64,000 bases of DNA from an uncultured Alistipes sp. (GTDB taxonomy: Bacteria; Bacteroidota; Bacteroidia; Bacteroidales; Rikenellaceae): NCBI GenBank assembly GCA_900768015.1, contig CAAGBI010000014.1, positions 47,195-111,194 of the forward strand, written 5' to 3'. Shown here piece after piece: positions 50,215 through 58,953 of the stretch. Below the pieces are notes generated by a model. It worked only from the letters and a program-made list of their open reading frames with translations, had not been told where the DNA came from and did no database searches. Numbering within the stretch: position 1 is the stretch's first letter; each line of letters begins with the position of its first letter. A program made the position numbers and the translations under genes.

Positions 50215-51168
50215 CTACAGCCACTTCTTAAATTTGAAGTACCAGAATGTGAGGCCTGAGACGAGCAACATCAGCGCGATTGCCCACAGGTAGCCATACT
50301 CCCACTGGAGCTCGGGCATAAACTTGAAGTTCATGCCGTACATACTCGCAACAAGCGTCGCGGGCATGAAGACTACGGCGGCCACGGAGAAAATCTTGAC
50401 AATCTCGTTCTGCTCGATGTTGATGAGACCCAACGCCGCATCCTGGATGTAGTCCAGACGCTGGAAGCTGAAGTCGGCGTGGCTGATGAGCGAGTTGACA
50501 TCCTTAATCATCAGCTGCAAGCGGGGGTAGATATCGTTGGGGAAGCGCTCCGAGCGGAGGATTGAGGAGATAACGCGCTGGCGGTCAAAGATATTCTCGC
50601 GCAACAACATGGTGTTCTCCTGCAACTCGTTGATGCGGTACAATACCTCCTTATCAATCTTCGAGCCCGAAGATATATCCTTGCTCATCTTGGCAACCTG
50701 CTTGCCCACCATCTCCACAAGGTCGGCATCGTAGTCGATGCGCACCTCGAGCAGTGAGATAAGGATGTGGTAGCCCGTAGAGTAGCTGCGGTAGTTCATT
50801 TGCAGGCGCTTCTCCGCCTCGCGGAAGGTGCGGAACTCGGCCTGACGCATCGACACAAGCACACCCTCGTTCGAGATGATGAACGACACGGGCTCAACGG
50901 TGAAGCTATCGCCCTGAGGCACAAAGAAGTTGGAGTTCGAGATGATGGCATTCTCGGTCTCCGAATATTTTGATGTAGACTCAATCTCCTCGACCTGCTG
51001 GCGCGTCTGGAGGCTCAGCTCCATGAAGTTCTCAACGGCCTTCTGCTCCTTGATCGAGGGGTCCAAGAGGTCAATCCAGAGGATGTCGTCGAAGCCGAGC
51101 TCGTCGAAGAGGTCGGTGTCGGCGTTGCGGATAATCTTGTTGTATTGCTTAAGATAGATGGTAATCAT
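50215..51168 (-). CDS. corA: CorA-like magnesium/divalent cation transporter (copy 1)
   Basis: 317 aa from the ATG at 51168, directly after AAAGGAGGAGAT, an unusually good Shine-Dalgarno for this phylum, conserved before copy 2. A large cytoplasmic helical domain is followed by two C-terminal membrane helices with the YGMNF (GMN) selectivity motif between them and a basic C-terminal tail. CorA pentamers carry Mg2+ or Co2+ across the inner membrane. It differs from copy 2 (56901-57854) at only 13 of 317 residues by my count, although many synonymous sites differ. Follows mqnA copy 1. Confidence 0.94.
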   Translation of the reverse strand: MITIYLKQYNKIIRNADTDLFDELGFDDILWIDLLDPSIKEQKAVENFMELSLQTRQQVEEIESTSKYSETENAIISNSNFFVPQGDSFTVEPVSFIISNEGVLVSMRQAEFRTFREAEKRLQMNYRSYSTGYHILISLLEVRIDYDADLVEMVGKQVAKMSKDISSGSKIDKEVLYRINELQENTMLLRENIFDRQRVISSILRSERFPNDIYPRLQLMIKDVNSLISHADFSFQRLDYIQDAALGLINIEQNEIVKIFSVAAVVFMPATLVASMYGMNFKFMPELQWEYGYLWAIALMLLVSGLTFWYFKFKKWL

Positions 51169-51197
51169 ATCTCCTCCTTTGCAAGTTTTATTCTCTA

Positions 51198-51250
51198 TTA
51201 CAATATGAGATTGCCACGGCTTGTGCCAAGCCTCGCAATGACGCTGTGTG
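51198..51250. repeat. REP-like element in the mqnA-corA gap (copy 1 only)
   Basis: GAGATTGCCACGGCTT and CCTCGCAATGACGC are parts of a repeat type common in many bacteria. It is absent from the equivalent gap at 56721-56900. Confidence 0.6.
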
Positions 51251-51376
51251 GCATCTTTCAACTCTGCCCCTGCGGTGGGGTCATCACATGGGGCGCAATA
51301 CAGAAACGCCCCGCGGGTCGGAGGTAAGAAGTCGTGTGACAGAGGCGTGCCACCGAGGGCACATCACCCGACCTCT

Positions 51377-52147
51377 TTAGTAGGATCGCGGCTCTATGCG
51401 TATGCCCGAGTCCCAAAACTTCTTGAGTGCGCGGTGCTTCTCCTCGTCGAGGATGAAGTCTATGTTGCGTGTGAGATATTCGTATGCCGTGAGGCCGTTG
51501 TCCTTGCCCATGTATGGCGACTCGACGATAGCCTCCCATGTGTGCTCCACGCCAAAGGTGAGAGCGCGCTGCAACTCATCCGTAACCTCGTTGGATACAC
51601 CCTTGCGGGCCACCCATACGGCAAAGGCGAAGGGGAGCTTCGTAGCCTCGCGCCACTCTATAGCCAGATCATATATATAAGGAAAGCGACCCTCGTAGCC
51701 GAAGACCTTGTCGCCGATAAGCAGGAAGGCGTCACCCTCCTCGGGGCTATCGACGCGGGCGTAGTCGCTCATGGCTATCCACTCGGGCGTGATGTGCCAC
51801 TTGTGCTTAGCCAAATAGCCGCACAACTGTACCGAGGTGCGTGAGTGTGGGTCGAGCCATATGCGCTTAACCTCGTGGATGGGGTGGTTGGACATCACCG
51901 TAACGGTGCGCACTGCGCCCACTGCGCCAATGCAGTAGTCGGTGATGATGTTGGCGTCGGTGAGAGAGGGAACGGCGGCTGCGGGGAGTAGGGCCACATC
52001 GGCACGGCCCTCTATGTAGTTGCGTGCGCAGTCGGCCGGTGGTGCCAACGAGAGCTCGGCACGGAGGTTATCTGCGTGCTTTAGTCCATAGACGAAGGGA
52101 ATCGTATTGAGATACGACACTGCGGTTATTTTTGGAATGAAATCCAT
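51377..52147 (-). CDS. mqnA: Chorismate dehydratase MqnA, menaquinone (futalosine) pathway (copy 1)
   Basis: 256 aa. It has ITAVSYLNTIPFVYGL (the S-Y-L-N-T-x-P motif of MqnA), APPADCARNYIEGRADVALLP, the WLDPHSRTSVQL substrate segment and LLIGDKVF. MqnA and related MqnD are periplasmic-binding-protein-fold enzymes; MqnA removes water from chorismate to begin the futalosine route to menaquinone. No other mqn gene is nearby. Roughly 80 percent identical to the copy at 55941-56720. Its promoter and a short hairpin leader lie upstream at 52148-52244. Confidence 0.92.
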   Translation of the reverse strand: MDFIPKITAVSYLNTIPFVYGLKHADNLRAELSLAPPADCARNYIEGRADVALLPAAAVPSLTDANIITDYCIGAVGAVRTVTVMSNHPIHEVKRIWLDPHSRTSVQLCGYLAKHKWHITPEWIAMSDYARVDSPEEGDAFLLIGDKVFGYEGRFPYIYDLAIEWREATKLPFAFAVWVARKGVSNEVTDELQRALTFGVEHTWEAIVESPYMGKDNGLTAYEYLTRNIDFILDEEKHRALKKFWDSGIRIEPRSY

Positions 52148-52213
52148 CGTCCATAGTTACTTACGCTTTGTTATACACCCTATGTGGTGCTTCGTGCAAC
52201 CACAATATCAGTG

Positions 52214-52244
52214 CAAAGGTAGAAAAAAAAACTCGTTATGCAAA
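52214..52244 (-). promoter_or_regulatory. promoter of mqnA copy 1
   Basis: Read leftward: -33 TTTG (52244-52241), 19-bp spacer, -7 TACCTTTG (52221-52214). The leader contains a small stem, TGTGGT/ACCACA. Confidence 0.75.
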
Positions 52245-52289
52245 GAAAATTTAATTAAAAAGAGCCTGTGCAATGTGGTATCTAATAGC

Positions 52290-52324
52290 GAGGGGTTGCC
52301 CGCGAATTCGCCGAACAACCCCTC
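52290..52324. terminator. hairpin downstream of the 52378-53523 gene
   Basis: GAGGGGTTG (52290-52298) pairs with CAACCCCTC (52316-52324), with palindromic GCGAATTCGC in the loop. No strong U-tract, so termination is uncertain. Confidence 0.55.
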
Positions 52325-52377
52325 ATATAGTGGGTAACTATGCGTAGCGCCCCTTGTTGTGGGTGGGGTGGAGACTG

Positions 52378-53523
52378 CTACATGTCGTAAGAGTAACCCT
52401 CGATAGCGCCACTCCACTGGCAGCTTACGCGCTTATCCTTCTCGTTGATGGCATCCACGCTGATGGTGTGTGTGCCGTTGTCGTTGAGCGATATGGTGAT
52501 GCTGCCATCCTTGATTACGCTATAGAGCACAGTGCCATCCTCGGCAACATACTCAAGGAAGGTGCCGAGTGCCATGTCGCCCCAGTAGCAACCAGGATAG
52601 TAGACCCAAGGCTGCTTAACAAGGAGATATTTGTTGTCGGTGAGTGTGCCTACGCTATATGTACCTTCGATGCCCATGCCATACTCGGGGTAGAGGTCGA
52701 GCAAGAGCTTCATGCCGCCGATGATGTTGGGGTGTACGCCGTCGTTAGTGAGCTTCGTGGTGTTGAAGAGCGAGATAACATAGTTGTCGCAGTTATCCTC
52801 CTCGTAGGAGCCATACTTATACATGGTTACATACTCGGGCAACATCTCCACATCCTCATCGAGGACGGGTTTCCACTCCTCATCGTCGCTCTGGTCCTCA
52901 AATGCTATGGGGCCGTCATACACGAAGGAGAGGCTCTCGCCTGTGAGTGTCACAACTTCGGTGGTGATGTGGTAGCCAGCCTCGGTGTGCTCGACAACCA
53001 CGGTGCCCGCCGAGAAGAAGATGTCGTCGATGTCGTAGAGCCAGTTGCCATCTACCAATACCTGCTCCTTGTTGTTGGTTGCGAGCGAGAACTCATGGTA
53101 GAAGCATCCCATGTCGCGACCGCTACCATAGGTATATGTGCCCTCGGGGAGGATAGCGTTGGCTGTGTCGGCAGAGAGTGACGACCATAGGTCGAGGTAG
53201 AGGAGCCAGCCACCCTGGTGCATGGGCACTTCGAAGCCATTAGAGCCGATGCCTATGGTGTCGTTGCTCAGGATGACATAGTAGTCGGCAACGCCCGTAT
53301 CCCACACATTGCCCAGATAGTAGGCGCAGACAACGCTATTGAGTGCGATGTTGCCATCCTCGCCCACGCCATTATTCTCAATAATGTAGGGAGTATTAGG
53401 GTCATCGGGTGTATCATCGGGAGGAATGATAGTAGGGGTCTCGGGCTCGCCACATGCTACAACGGCAAATGCCATGGCGGGCATAAGCGCGTAGCGGAAA
53501 ATAGAGTTAAAAAGTCGTTTCAT
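52378..53523 (-). CDS. Lipoprotein with two repeated beta modules
   Basis: 381 aa; lipobox V-V-A-C (Cys24), then a Pro/Asp linker. Two copies of the module found at 34796-37042 and 43641-44618: about residues 78-205 (DYYVILSND ... LLYLDLW ... LPEGTYTYG ... ESLSFVYDGPI) and about 235-378 (NYVISLFNT ... LLLDLYPE ... IEGTYSVG ... RVSCQWSGAIEG). Function unknown, probably surface-exposed. It follows the BACON lipoprotein gene by 26 bp in the same operon, echoing the module/BACON pairing at 43204-44618. Confidence 0.77.
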   Translation of the reverse strand: MKRLFNSIFRYALMPAMAFAVVACGEPETPTIIPPDDTPDDPNTPYIIENNGVGEDGNIALNSVVCAYYLGNVWDTGVADYYVILSNDTIGIGSNGFEVPMHQGGWLLYLDLWSSLSADTANAILPEGTYTYGSGRDMGCFYHEFSLATNNKEQVLVDGNWLYDIDDIFFSAGTVVVEHTEAGYHITTEVVTLTGESLSFVYDGPIAFEDQSDDEEWKPVLDEDVEMLPEYVTMYKYGSYEEDNCDNYVISLFNTTKLTNDGVHPNIIGGMKLLLDLYPEYGMGIEGTYSVGTLTDNKYLLVKQPWVYYPGCYWGDMALGTFLEYVAEDGTVLYSVIKDGSITISLNDNGTHTISVDAINEKDKRVSCQWSGAIEGYSYDM

Positions 53524-53549
53524 ACCTTATATAGTTCGTTTAATGGGGT

Positions 53550-55226
53550 TTACTGCGCGGGGGCTAACTGAATGATGTTCAATGAGGCAGAGGCATCGGC
53601 ATAGATGCTATCCTCGGTGGGGAAGTAGGCGATGAAGATTACGGCATCGTGGCCAAACTTAAGCTCGTTGTAGGGGTTTACCTCGAACGATACCTCGCAC
53701 TTCTCGGTGTCGATGGTCCAAGAGTCGGGCTTGAGGATGTCGTAGTAGTCCATGGGGTTCTGGAAGAACTTAACAGTGCCCTCGGGGCGACCATTCGTGA
53801 GCGTGTACTTAACCGTGTACTTGCCACCCTCGCCCGCTACCTCAATCATCTCGGGGTCGAAATTCAAGATGGGTGTGTCGTCGACAACCTCAACCAAGAG
53901 CTTTGTTACATCCGAGATGGCTACATCCTCGCTGTCGTTTACGGCGTATGCGTAGATGTACCACTCCCAGTCGGTGTAGTCCGAAGCCTCAACCTCTACG
54001 GCGTAGTTGGTCTGTGTGCCCGAGGTGATTGCGGGTTTGTAGTATGTCGAGAGGAGGTCCTGGGTCAAAATCTCGTCCGAATTATTGTAGTACTTGGCAA
54101 AGTCGCTCTTCGATACTGCGCCAATGGCATACTTCACCGAGGCATCCGAGGGGGTGACATTCACCAAGATGTGGTCGTAGTGTGACTCCGCGATTGTGAG
54201 GTCAAAGGTTATGGGTGTGGCATCGGCGTCGCCCTCCTGCTCGATAAGGAGTGTGATAGGCTCGACGCCCTCATAGCTGCATACTACCTCTGCGCTACGG
54301 CTCTTTGTGGTGGGGTTGGCCTCATATGCCACTACGACGCTATTCTCTGTCACCGTAGCGTTAAGCCACGATGCCGAGGCCTCGGCCACAAGGCTCTCGC
54401 CCTCGAGGGGGCTCTCGATAGAGTAGTCGAATGTCACCTCGCCCGCAAGGTGCGAAACATGCTGCTCGGTGGGGGTGATGGTGACTGTGGGCGTGGGCAA
54501 TAGCTCGGGCTCGTAGAGGTAGATGTCGGTTGCTATCTGGACATTCTCCCAGTTGCCCTCGTAGCTAAGGCCAAAGATGACGATGTAGCCAGGGAGGTTG
54601 TGCGAGTAGAATGTTATGGTGTCGTCGAGGCCCTCCGAGGGGAACATGCCCACAAAGGTGCTGGTCTCGTACCAATACTCCGAACGGTCGCTGATGTAGT
54701 ACTCGGCCCATGCCTCCTTATCGGGGAACTCCGAGAGTGTCGCAGCAGAGAGCTTGCCCAAGACGAAGCGCATCGTGGGGTCGGCAGCCACGCATGTCAC
54801 ATCTACAGAGTCGGTTGTGGCGTTGGTGAGTGTCACGGTGAACTCATCCGCGTGTGCATTTTGTGTTACCACGACGCTTATGGGCTCGAGGGTGCTGTAG
54901 GCGACGGTGAACGACGCCTCGCGAGGCTCCTCGCTGCTATTGCGGTCGTAGGCAAAGGCGATGCGGCTGCTCTCGGCATCCAATCTCACATCGTGCAACC
55001 ACTCGGCAGTGGGCTCGCTGAAACTCCACTCGGCAGCCTCCACGGGGTTGGTAAGTGTGTAGGTTAGCGTGTGCTGGCCACCCCTTGCTGGCAGAGCGTC
55101 GCAAGCCTCGAGGGTCAAGGTCGTAGTTTTTGAGGTGTTCTGGTCGGGGTCGTTGCTTGGTGCGCAGGCAACACCCACACATAAGAGTGCCACCAGAGTC
55201 AGTGTGTTAATAATTAGTGCTTTCAT
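53550..55226 (-). CDS. Lipoprotein with two BACON domains and Fn3-like units
   Basis: 558 aa from the ATG at 55226 (MKALIINTLTLVALLCVGVAC, lipobox V-G-V-A-C, Cys21). A longer frame lacks a signal. Residues about 35-125 and 240-330 are BACON domains: ARGGQHTLTYTLTNPVEAAEW ... SVVVTQNA, and HLAGEVTFDYSIESPLEG ... ITLLIEQEG. Each is followed by an Fn3-like unit of the DSVDVTCVAADPTMRFVLG type, and a last domain starts VAGEGGKYTVKYTLTNG. No enzyme motif. Likely surface or polysaccharide contact; inference. A 15-mer in its upstream region recurs near 38518. Confidence 0.78.
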   Translation of the reverse strand: MKALIINTLTLVALLCVGVACAPSNDPDQNTSKTTTLTLEACDALPARGGQHTLTYTLTNPVEAAEWSFSEPTAEWLHDVRLDAESSRIAFAYDRNSSEEPREASFTVAYSTLEPISVVVTQNAHADEFTVTLTNATTDSVDVTCVAADPTMRFVLGKLSAATLSEFPDKEAWAEYYISDRSEYWYETSTFVGMFPSEGLDDTITFYSHNLPGYIVIFGLSYEGNWENVQIATDIYLYEPELLPTPTVTITPTEQHVSHLAGEVTFDYSIESPLEGESLVAEASASWLNATVTENSVVVAYEANPTTKSRSAEVVCSYEGVEPITLLIEQEGDADATPITFDLTIAESHYDHILVNVTPSDASVKYAIGAVSKSDFAKYYNNSDEILTQDLLSTYYKPAITSGTQTNYAVEVEASDYTDWEWYIYAYAVNDSEDVAISDVTKLLVEVVDDTPILNFDPEMIEVAGEGGKYTVKYTLTNGRPEGTVKFFQNPMDYYDILKPDSWTIDTEKCEVSFEVNPYNELKFGHDAVIFIAYFPTEDSIYADASASLNIIQLAPAQ

Positions 55227-55378
55227 ATCAGTATAATTAAATATTTTGTTGCGGATGCTGGGCGCTATTGCCACTCATGTCGTAGTCGCTGGAGTGCGAA
55301 AAATGGCGGGGTGACAACTTTGAGCCGACAAATATATAAAATTAATTGGTAAAAAACCGAAAAATGTTTGACCAAATG

Positions 55379-55408
55379 TTGTAGAAACGAAAAAAAGTGT
55401 TACCTTTG
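55379..55408 (+). promoter_or_regulatory. promoter of rpmE2
   Basis: TTG (55379-55381), 19-bp spacer, -7 TACCTTTG (55401-55408). Leader about 40 nt. Confidence 0.7.
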
Positions 55409-55454
55409 CCGCCGAATTAATTATTGCAATATTAATTATAACAAAAAGACGAAA

Positions 55455-55718
55455 ATGAAAAAGGGTATTCATCCAGAGAATTATCGTTTAGTGGCATTCA
55501 AGGATATGTCGAATGACCATGTGTTTTTGTGCAGGTCCGCCGTTTCGACAAAGGAGACCATCGAGGTGAACGGCGAAACCTATCCCGTGTATAAGATGGA
55601 AATCTCTAACACATCTCACCCATTCTACACAGGTAAGATGAAGTTGGTAGATACCGCAGGTCGTGTGGATAAGTTTATGAGCCGTTACGCAAAGCGCTAC
55701 GATAAGAAGAACAAGTAA
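55455..55718 (+). CDS. rpmE2: 50S ribosomal protein L31 type B
   Basis: 87 aa from the ATG at 55455, after the promoter; upstream in-frame ATGs lie before the transcription start. It begins MKKGIHPENYRLVAFKDMS and has SNTSHPFYTGKMKLVDTAGRVDKFMSRYAKRY, the type B L31 pattern. The four zinc-binding cysteines of type A are missing (only one Cys), so it is the zinc-independent form. Ends at a very strong terminator. Confidence 0.95.
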   Translation: MKKGIHPENYRLVAFKDMSNDHVFLCRSAVSTKETIEVNGETYPVYKMEISNTSHPFYTGKMKLVDTAGRVDKFMSRYAKRYDKKNK

Positions 55719-55742
55719 GATCTTGTTACTCCAAAGAGTGAG

Positions 55743-55774
55743 AGAGTCAATCCTAAGGGTTGACTCTTTTTTTG
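55743..55774 (+). terminator. terminator of rpmE2
   Basis: AGAGTCAATCC pairs with GGGTTGACTCT (one G-U), then seven T in a row. Confidence 0.92.
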
Positions 55775-55817
55775 TCGCATTGGGTGCCCCACCACCCTAC
55801 CTTTTTTCGTCATTTTC

Positions 55818-55848
55818 TTGCTCGGCTCATTTTTTTTTCTTAATTTTG
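55818..55848 (+). promoter_or_regulatory. promoter of mqnA copy 2
   Basis: TTG (55818-55820), 20-bp spacer, -7 TAATTTTG (55841-55848). The leader of about 85 nt has a GGCTCGG/CCGAG-type stem (55869-55898), not similar to the leader of copy 1. Confidence 0.65.
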
Positions 55849-55940
55849 TCACGATATAGTGGGTTGTAGGCTCGGAGGTTGCAGATACCTCAGCAGCCGA
55901 GAACTCGATGTTAAATTGCTAATAGTGTCCTTAGCTTAAA

Positions 55941-56720
55941 ATGGCTGGTAAGGTTGACATTCCTACAATAACAGCAGTGTCGTATCTCAATACGATACCA
56001 TTCGTCTATGGACTAAAGCACGCAGATAACCTGCGAGCCGAGTTGCTGTTAGCACCACCCGCCGACTGCGCACGTAACTATATCGAGGGCAAGGCAGACA
56101 TCGCCCTGCTCCCTGTCGCAGTGGTTCCCGAACTTCAAGATACTAACATAATCACCGAGTACTGCATTGGCGCTGTGGGCGCTGTGCGCACCGTCGTTGT
56201 GGTGTCGAACACCCCTATCGAGCGTGTCAAGCGTATCTGGCTCGACCCACACTCACGTACCTCAGTGCAGCTATGCGGCTACTTGGCTAAAAACCGATGG
56301 AAGATAGCGCCCGAGTGGATAGCAATGAGCGACTACAATGTGCTCAACACCCCTCAGGAAGGCGATGCCTACCTCCTAATTGGCGACAAGGTGTTTGGCT
56401 ACGAGGGCATGTTCCGCTACTCGTACGACTTGGCTGTAGAGTGGCGTGAGGCAACGAAGCTTCCATTTGCATTTGCGGTGTGGGTAGCACGCAAGGGCGT
56501 CTCGAACGAGTTTGTTGACGAGCTACAGCACGCACTGACCTTTGGTGTAGAGCATATATGGGAGGCTGTTGAGAGCTCAGCATATATGGGCAAGGACAAC
56601 GGACTAACGGCCTACGAGTATCTTACTCGCAACATCGACTTTATACTCGACGAGGAGAAGCACCGAGCACTAAAGAAGTTCTGGGACGCAGGCATACGCA
56701 TCGTCCCCCGATCCTATTAA
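55941..56720 (+). CDS. mqnA: Chorismate dehydratase MqnA (copy 2)
   Basis: 259 aa with the same key motifs as copy 1 (SYLNTIPFVYG, WLDPHSRTSVQL, LLIGDKVFGYEG) and an N-terminus three residues longer. Most differences are conservative and cluster in residues 57-75 and 115-160. Both copies look intact, so which one supplies menaquinone synthesis is unclear. It is followed by corA copy 2 across a 180-bp gap that partly matches the gap between mqnA and corA in copy 1. Codon choice (more A/T-ending) differs from the left part of the window. Confidence 0.92.
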   Translation: MAGKVDIPTITAVSYLNTIPFVYGLKHADNLRAELLLAPPADCARNYIEGKADIALLPVAVVPELQDTNIITEYCIGAVGAVRTVVVVSNTPIERVKRIWLDPHSRTSVQLCGYLAKNRWKIAPEWIAMSDYNVLNTPQEGDAYLLIGDKVFGYEGMFRYSYDLAVEWREATKLPFAFAVWVARKGVSNEFVDELQHALTFGVEHIWEAVESSAYMGKDNGLTAYEYLTRNIDFILDEEKHRALKKFWDAGIRIVPRSY

Positions 56721-56900
56721 AGAGGTCGGGCAGAGGGCACAACGCCCACATCGCTGCACGACTTCTTACCTCCGATAAGAGTGGCACTACTTGTTGAGCA
56801 TGTCACTTGTAAAAAGCCCAATGGGGCAAAGTTGAATATTAACACTAAGGGCAACGCCTAAAAAGCCTAAGCCCTATAGATGAAAACTTTTGGAGGAGAT

Positions 56901-57854
56901 ATGATTACAATCTATCTTAAGCAGTACAACAAGATTATTCGCAATGCCGACACCGAACTCTTCGACGAGCTCGGCTTCGACGATATTCTCTGGATCGACC
57001 TTCTCGACCCATCAATCAAGGAGCAGAAGGCTGTAGAGAACTTTATGGAGCTCAGCCTACAGACACGCCAACAGGTGGAGGAGATCGAGTCAACATCAAA
57101 ATACTCGGAGACCGAGAATGCCATTATCTCGAACTCTAACTTCTTTGTACCTCAGGGCGAGTCGTTCACCGTAGAGCCAGTGTCGTTCATCATCTCGAAC
57201 GAGGGTGTCTTGGTGTCGATGCGTCAGGCCGAGTTCCGCACCTTCCGTGAGGCAGAGAAGCGCCTACAGATGAACTACCGCTCATACTCAACAGGCTACC
57301 ACATTCTAATATCTTTGTTAGAGGTGCGTATCGACTACGATGCCGACCTTGTGGAGATGGTAGGTAAGCAGGTAGCATCGGTAAGCAAGGAGATAAGCAG
57401 TGGTGAACGTATCGACAAGGAGGTATTGTACAAGATTAACGCCCTGCAGGAGAATACCATGTTGCTTCGTGAGAACATCTTCGATAGACAGCGTGTGCTA
57501 TCCTCAATTCTTCGCTCGGAGCGCTTCCCTAACGATATATACCCACGCCTACAGCTCATGCTCAAGGACGTGAACTCACTTATTAGCCACGCCGACTTCA
57601 GCTTCCAGCGTTTGGACTATATCCAGGATGCTGCACTCGGTCTTATCAACATCGAGCAGAACGAGATAGTAAAAATCTTCTCGGTGGCTGCCGTGGTCTT
57701 CATGCCTGCTACGTTGGTGGCAAGCATGTATGGTATGAACTTTAAGTTTATGCCCGAGCTCGACTGGGAGTACGGCTACCTGTGGGCTATCGCCTTGATG
57801 CTGTTGGTATCGGGCCTTACGTTCTGGTACTTCAAGTTTAAGAAGTGGCTGTAA
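56901..57854 (+). CDS. corA: CorA-like magnesium/divalent cation transporter (copy 2)
   Basis: 317 aa from the ATG at 56901, preceded by GGAGGAGAT exactly as in copy 1. An in-frame ATG 21 bp upstream is less likely. The YGMNF motif and two C-terminal helices are intact. About 96 percent identical in protein to copy 1, but with many silent differences, so the protein has been under strong constraint since the copies separated. Ends at a perfect 14-bp-arm terminator shared with the convergent endonuclease gene. Confidence 0.94.
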   Translation: MITIYLKQYNKIIRNADTELFDELGFDDILWIDLLDPSIKEQKAVENFMELSLQTRQQVEEIESTSKYSETENAIISNSNFFVPQGESFTVEPVSFIISNEGVLVSMRQAEFRTFREAEKRLQMNYRSYSTGYHILISLLEVRIDYDADLVEMVGKQVASVSKEISSGERIDKEVLYKINALQENTMLLRENIFDRQRVLSSILRSERFPNDIYPRLQLMLKDVNSLISHADFSFQRLDYIQDAALGLINIEQNEIVKIFSVAAVVFMPATLVASMYGMNFKFMPELDWEYGYLWAIALMLLVSGLTFWYFKFKKWL

Positions 57855-57870
57855 AACAAACGACATAAAG

Positions 57871-57910
57871 CAATAAGAGGTGCTCAATATTGTGAGCACC
57901 TCTTATTTTA
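57871..57910. terminator. bidirectional terminator between corA copy 2 and endonuclease 2
   Basis: ATAAGAGGTGCTCA (57871-57884) and TGAGCACCTCTTAT (57891-57904) pair perfectly around 6 nt, then TTTTA. Confidence 0.92.
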
Positions 57911-58948
57911 CTCTATTAATGCGATGATGTCTTTATCAACAAATTCTGCTATCTGAGAAACCCATTTTTTATATGGATTATTGTCTACAAAAAGTTCTGG
58001 ATTGTAGGTTTTAATATCAATATGCCACTCCTTATCTTTGACAAGCATTCTGACTCTTGGAGCTAACTTAATAATCCAATGCACAGAACGAGGATATTTC
58101 TTTCCTCCAATCTCAATCTTACCTCCAGCAGTAAACAAATCTCTAATATTTGACTTTAATACGCCCAAACGAGAGCAGAGCCAAAGTGCAGGTTGTTGAT
58201 ATTTTGAATTACAAATATCCTTAGGAAACAACATTAATAATAGAGCTCGGTAATTCAACTGTTCATCATAAGTAAATGTTCCTTGCACCCACATTTTCAA
58301 TGTTGCTGGCACTGTAGTTTCCTGTGATAACCACCAAGGCATCTCAGCACGCCCCTCTCTATTAGCCTTATCTACATAATAGCGTCGAGCTACCTCTATC
58401 TGATTATCGAGTTGTCTAAACGTATCATAATCAGTATCCATCTTTGCAAATATTGTCTGATCACGCTCTATGGTCATATCTATAAGATATCTTGGAGAGT
58501 GGGTAACGGCAATGTCGTACAAACAATCTTGATAAGGTTTGCATCGAAACTCCGCAACATCACCACCGAGCTTGCCAAACATCATATAGATATGCTCAAC
58601 GCCTTCTTGTCGTGTAGATTCAATAATACTACTTCCTGTCGAAATCCACTTATTACTTTTAGTCGTTTTTACCTCTACTCCAAAATGCTTTCCTGCTATA
58701 ATATCAGGAAAGCTTTGACCTGAAACCAAGCATATATCTTCTGCTGAAAATGGCGTTCCTTGGCAATTAGCATGCATTGCTTTGAGAACTTCTCCTTCAA
58801 GCAGTTTCCCATCACAATCCTTATATTTGTTATCCTTCTGAGCCTGAGCATTCATGTAATCTGTTGTCCTCGCCATGAAAGCGGCAAAATCATCAAGAGT
58901 GATTTGCTGTTGATGATTATAAATCGCTATTATGTTTTTCTGCTCCAT
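57908..58948 (-). CDS. Type II restriction endonuclease (PD-(D/E)xK), system 2
   Basis: 346 aa. The nuclease core is clear: SFPDIIAGKHFGVEVKTTKSNKW with Pro81-Asp82, Glu92 and Lys94. The rest is predicted mixed alpha/beta with an N-terminal helical part, and I cannot place it in a named specificity group. Its start is 5 bp after the stop codon of a cytosine methyltransferase on the same strand, so the two form a type II system without a visible controller gene. AT-rich relative to the flanking housekeeping genes, which suggests separate acquisition. Confidence 0.83.
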   Translation of the reverse strand: MEQKNIIAIYNHQQQITLDDFAAFMARTTDYMNAQAQKDNKYKDCDGKLLEGEVLKAMHANCQGTPFSAEDICLVSGQSFPDIIAGKHFGVEVKTTKSNKWISTGSSIIESTRQEGVEHIYMMFGKLGGDVAEFRCKPYQDCLYDIAVTHSPRYLIDMTIERDQTIFAKMDTDYDTFRQLDNQIEVARRYYVDKANREGRAEMPWWLSQETTVPATLKMWVQGTFTYDEQLNYRALLLMLFPKDICNSKYQQPALWLCSRLGVLKSNIRDLFTAGGKIEIGGKKYPRSVHWIIKLAPRVRMLVKDKEWHIDIKTYNPELFVDNNPYKKWVSQIAEFVDKDIIALIE

Positions 58949-58953
58949 TCTGC

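Noticed and set aside
51169..51261. Longer corA copy 1 start at 51261
   Set aside because: The extra N-terminus is translated from a REP-like element, and copy 2 lacks it. Both copies have GGAGGAGAT right before the shorter start.
55860..55940. Structured leader of mqnA copy 2 as a possible riboswitch
   Set aside because: There is a stem, but the leader of copy 1 is unrelated and shorter, and no known riboswitch core can be recognised.
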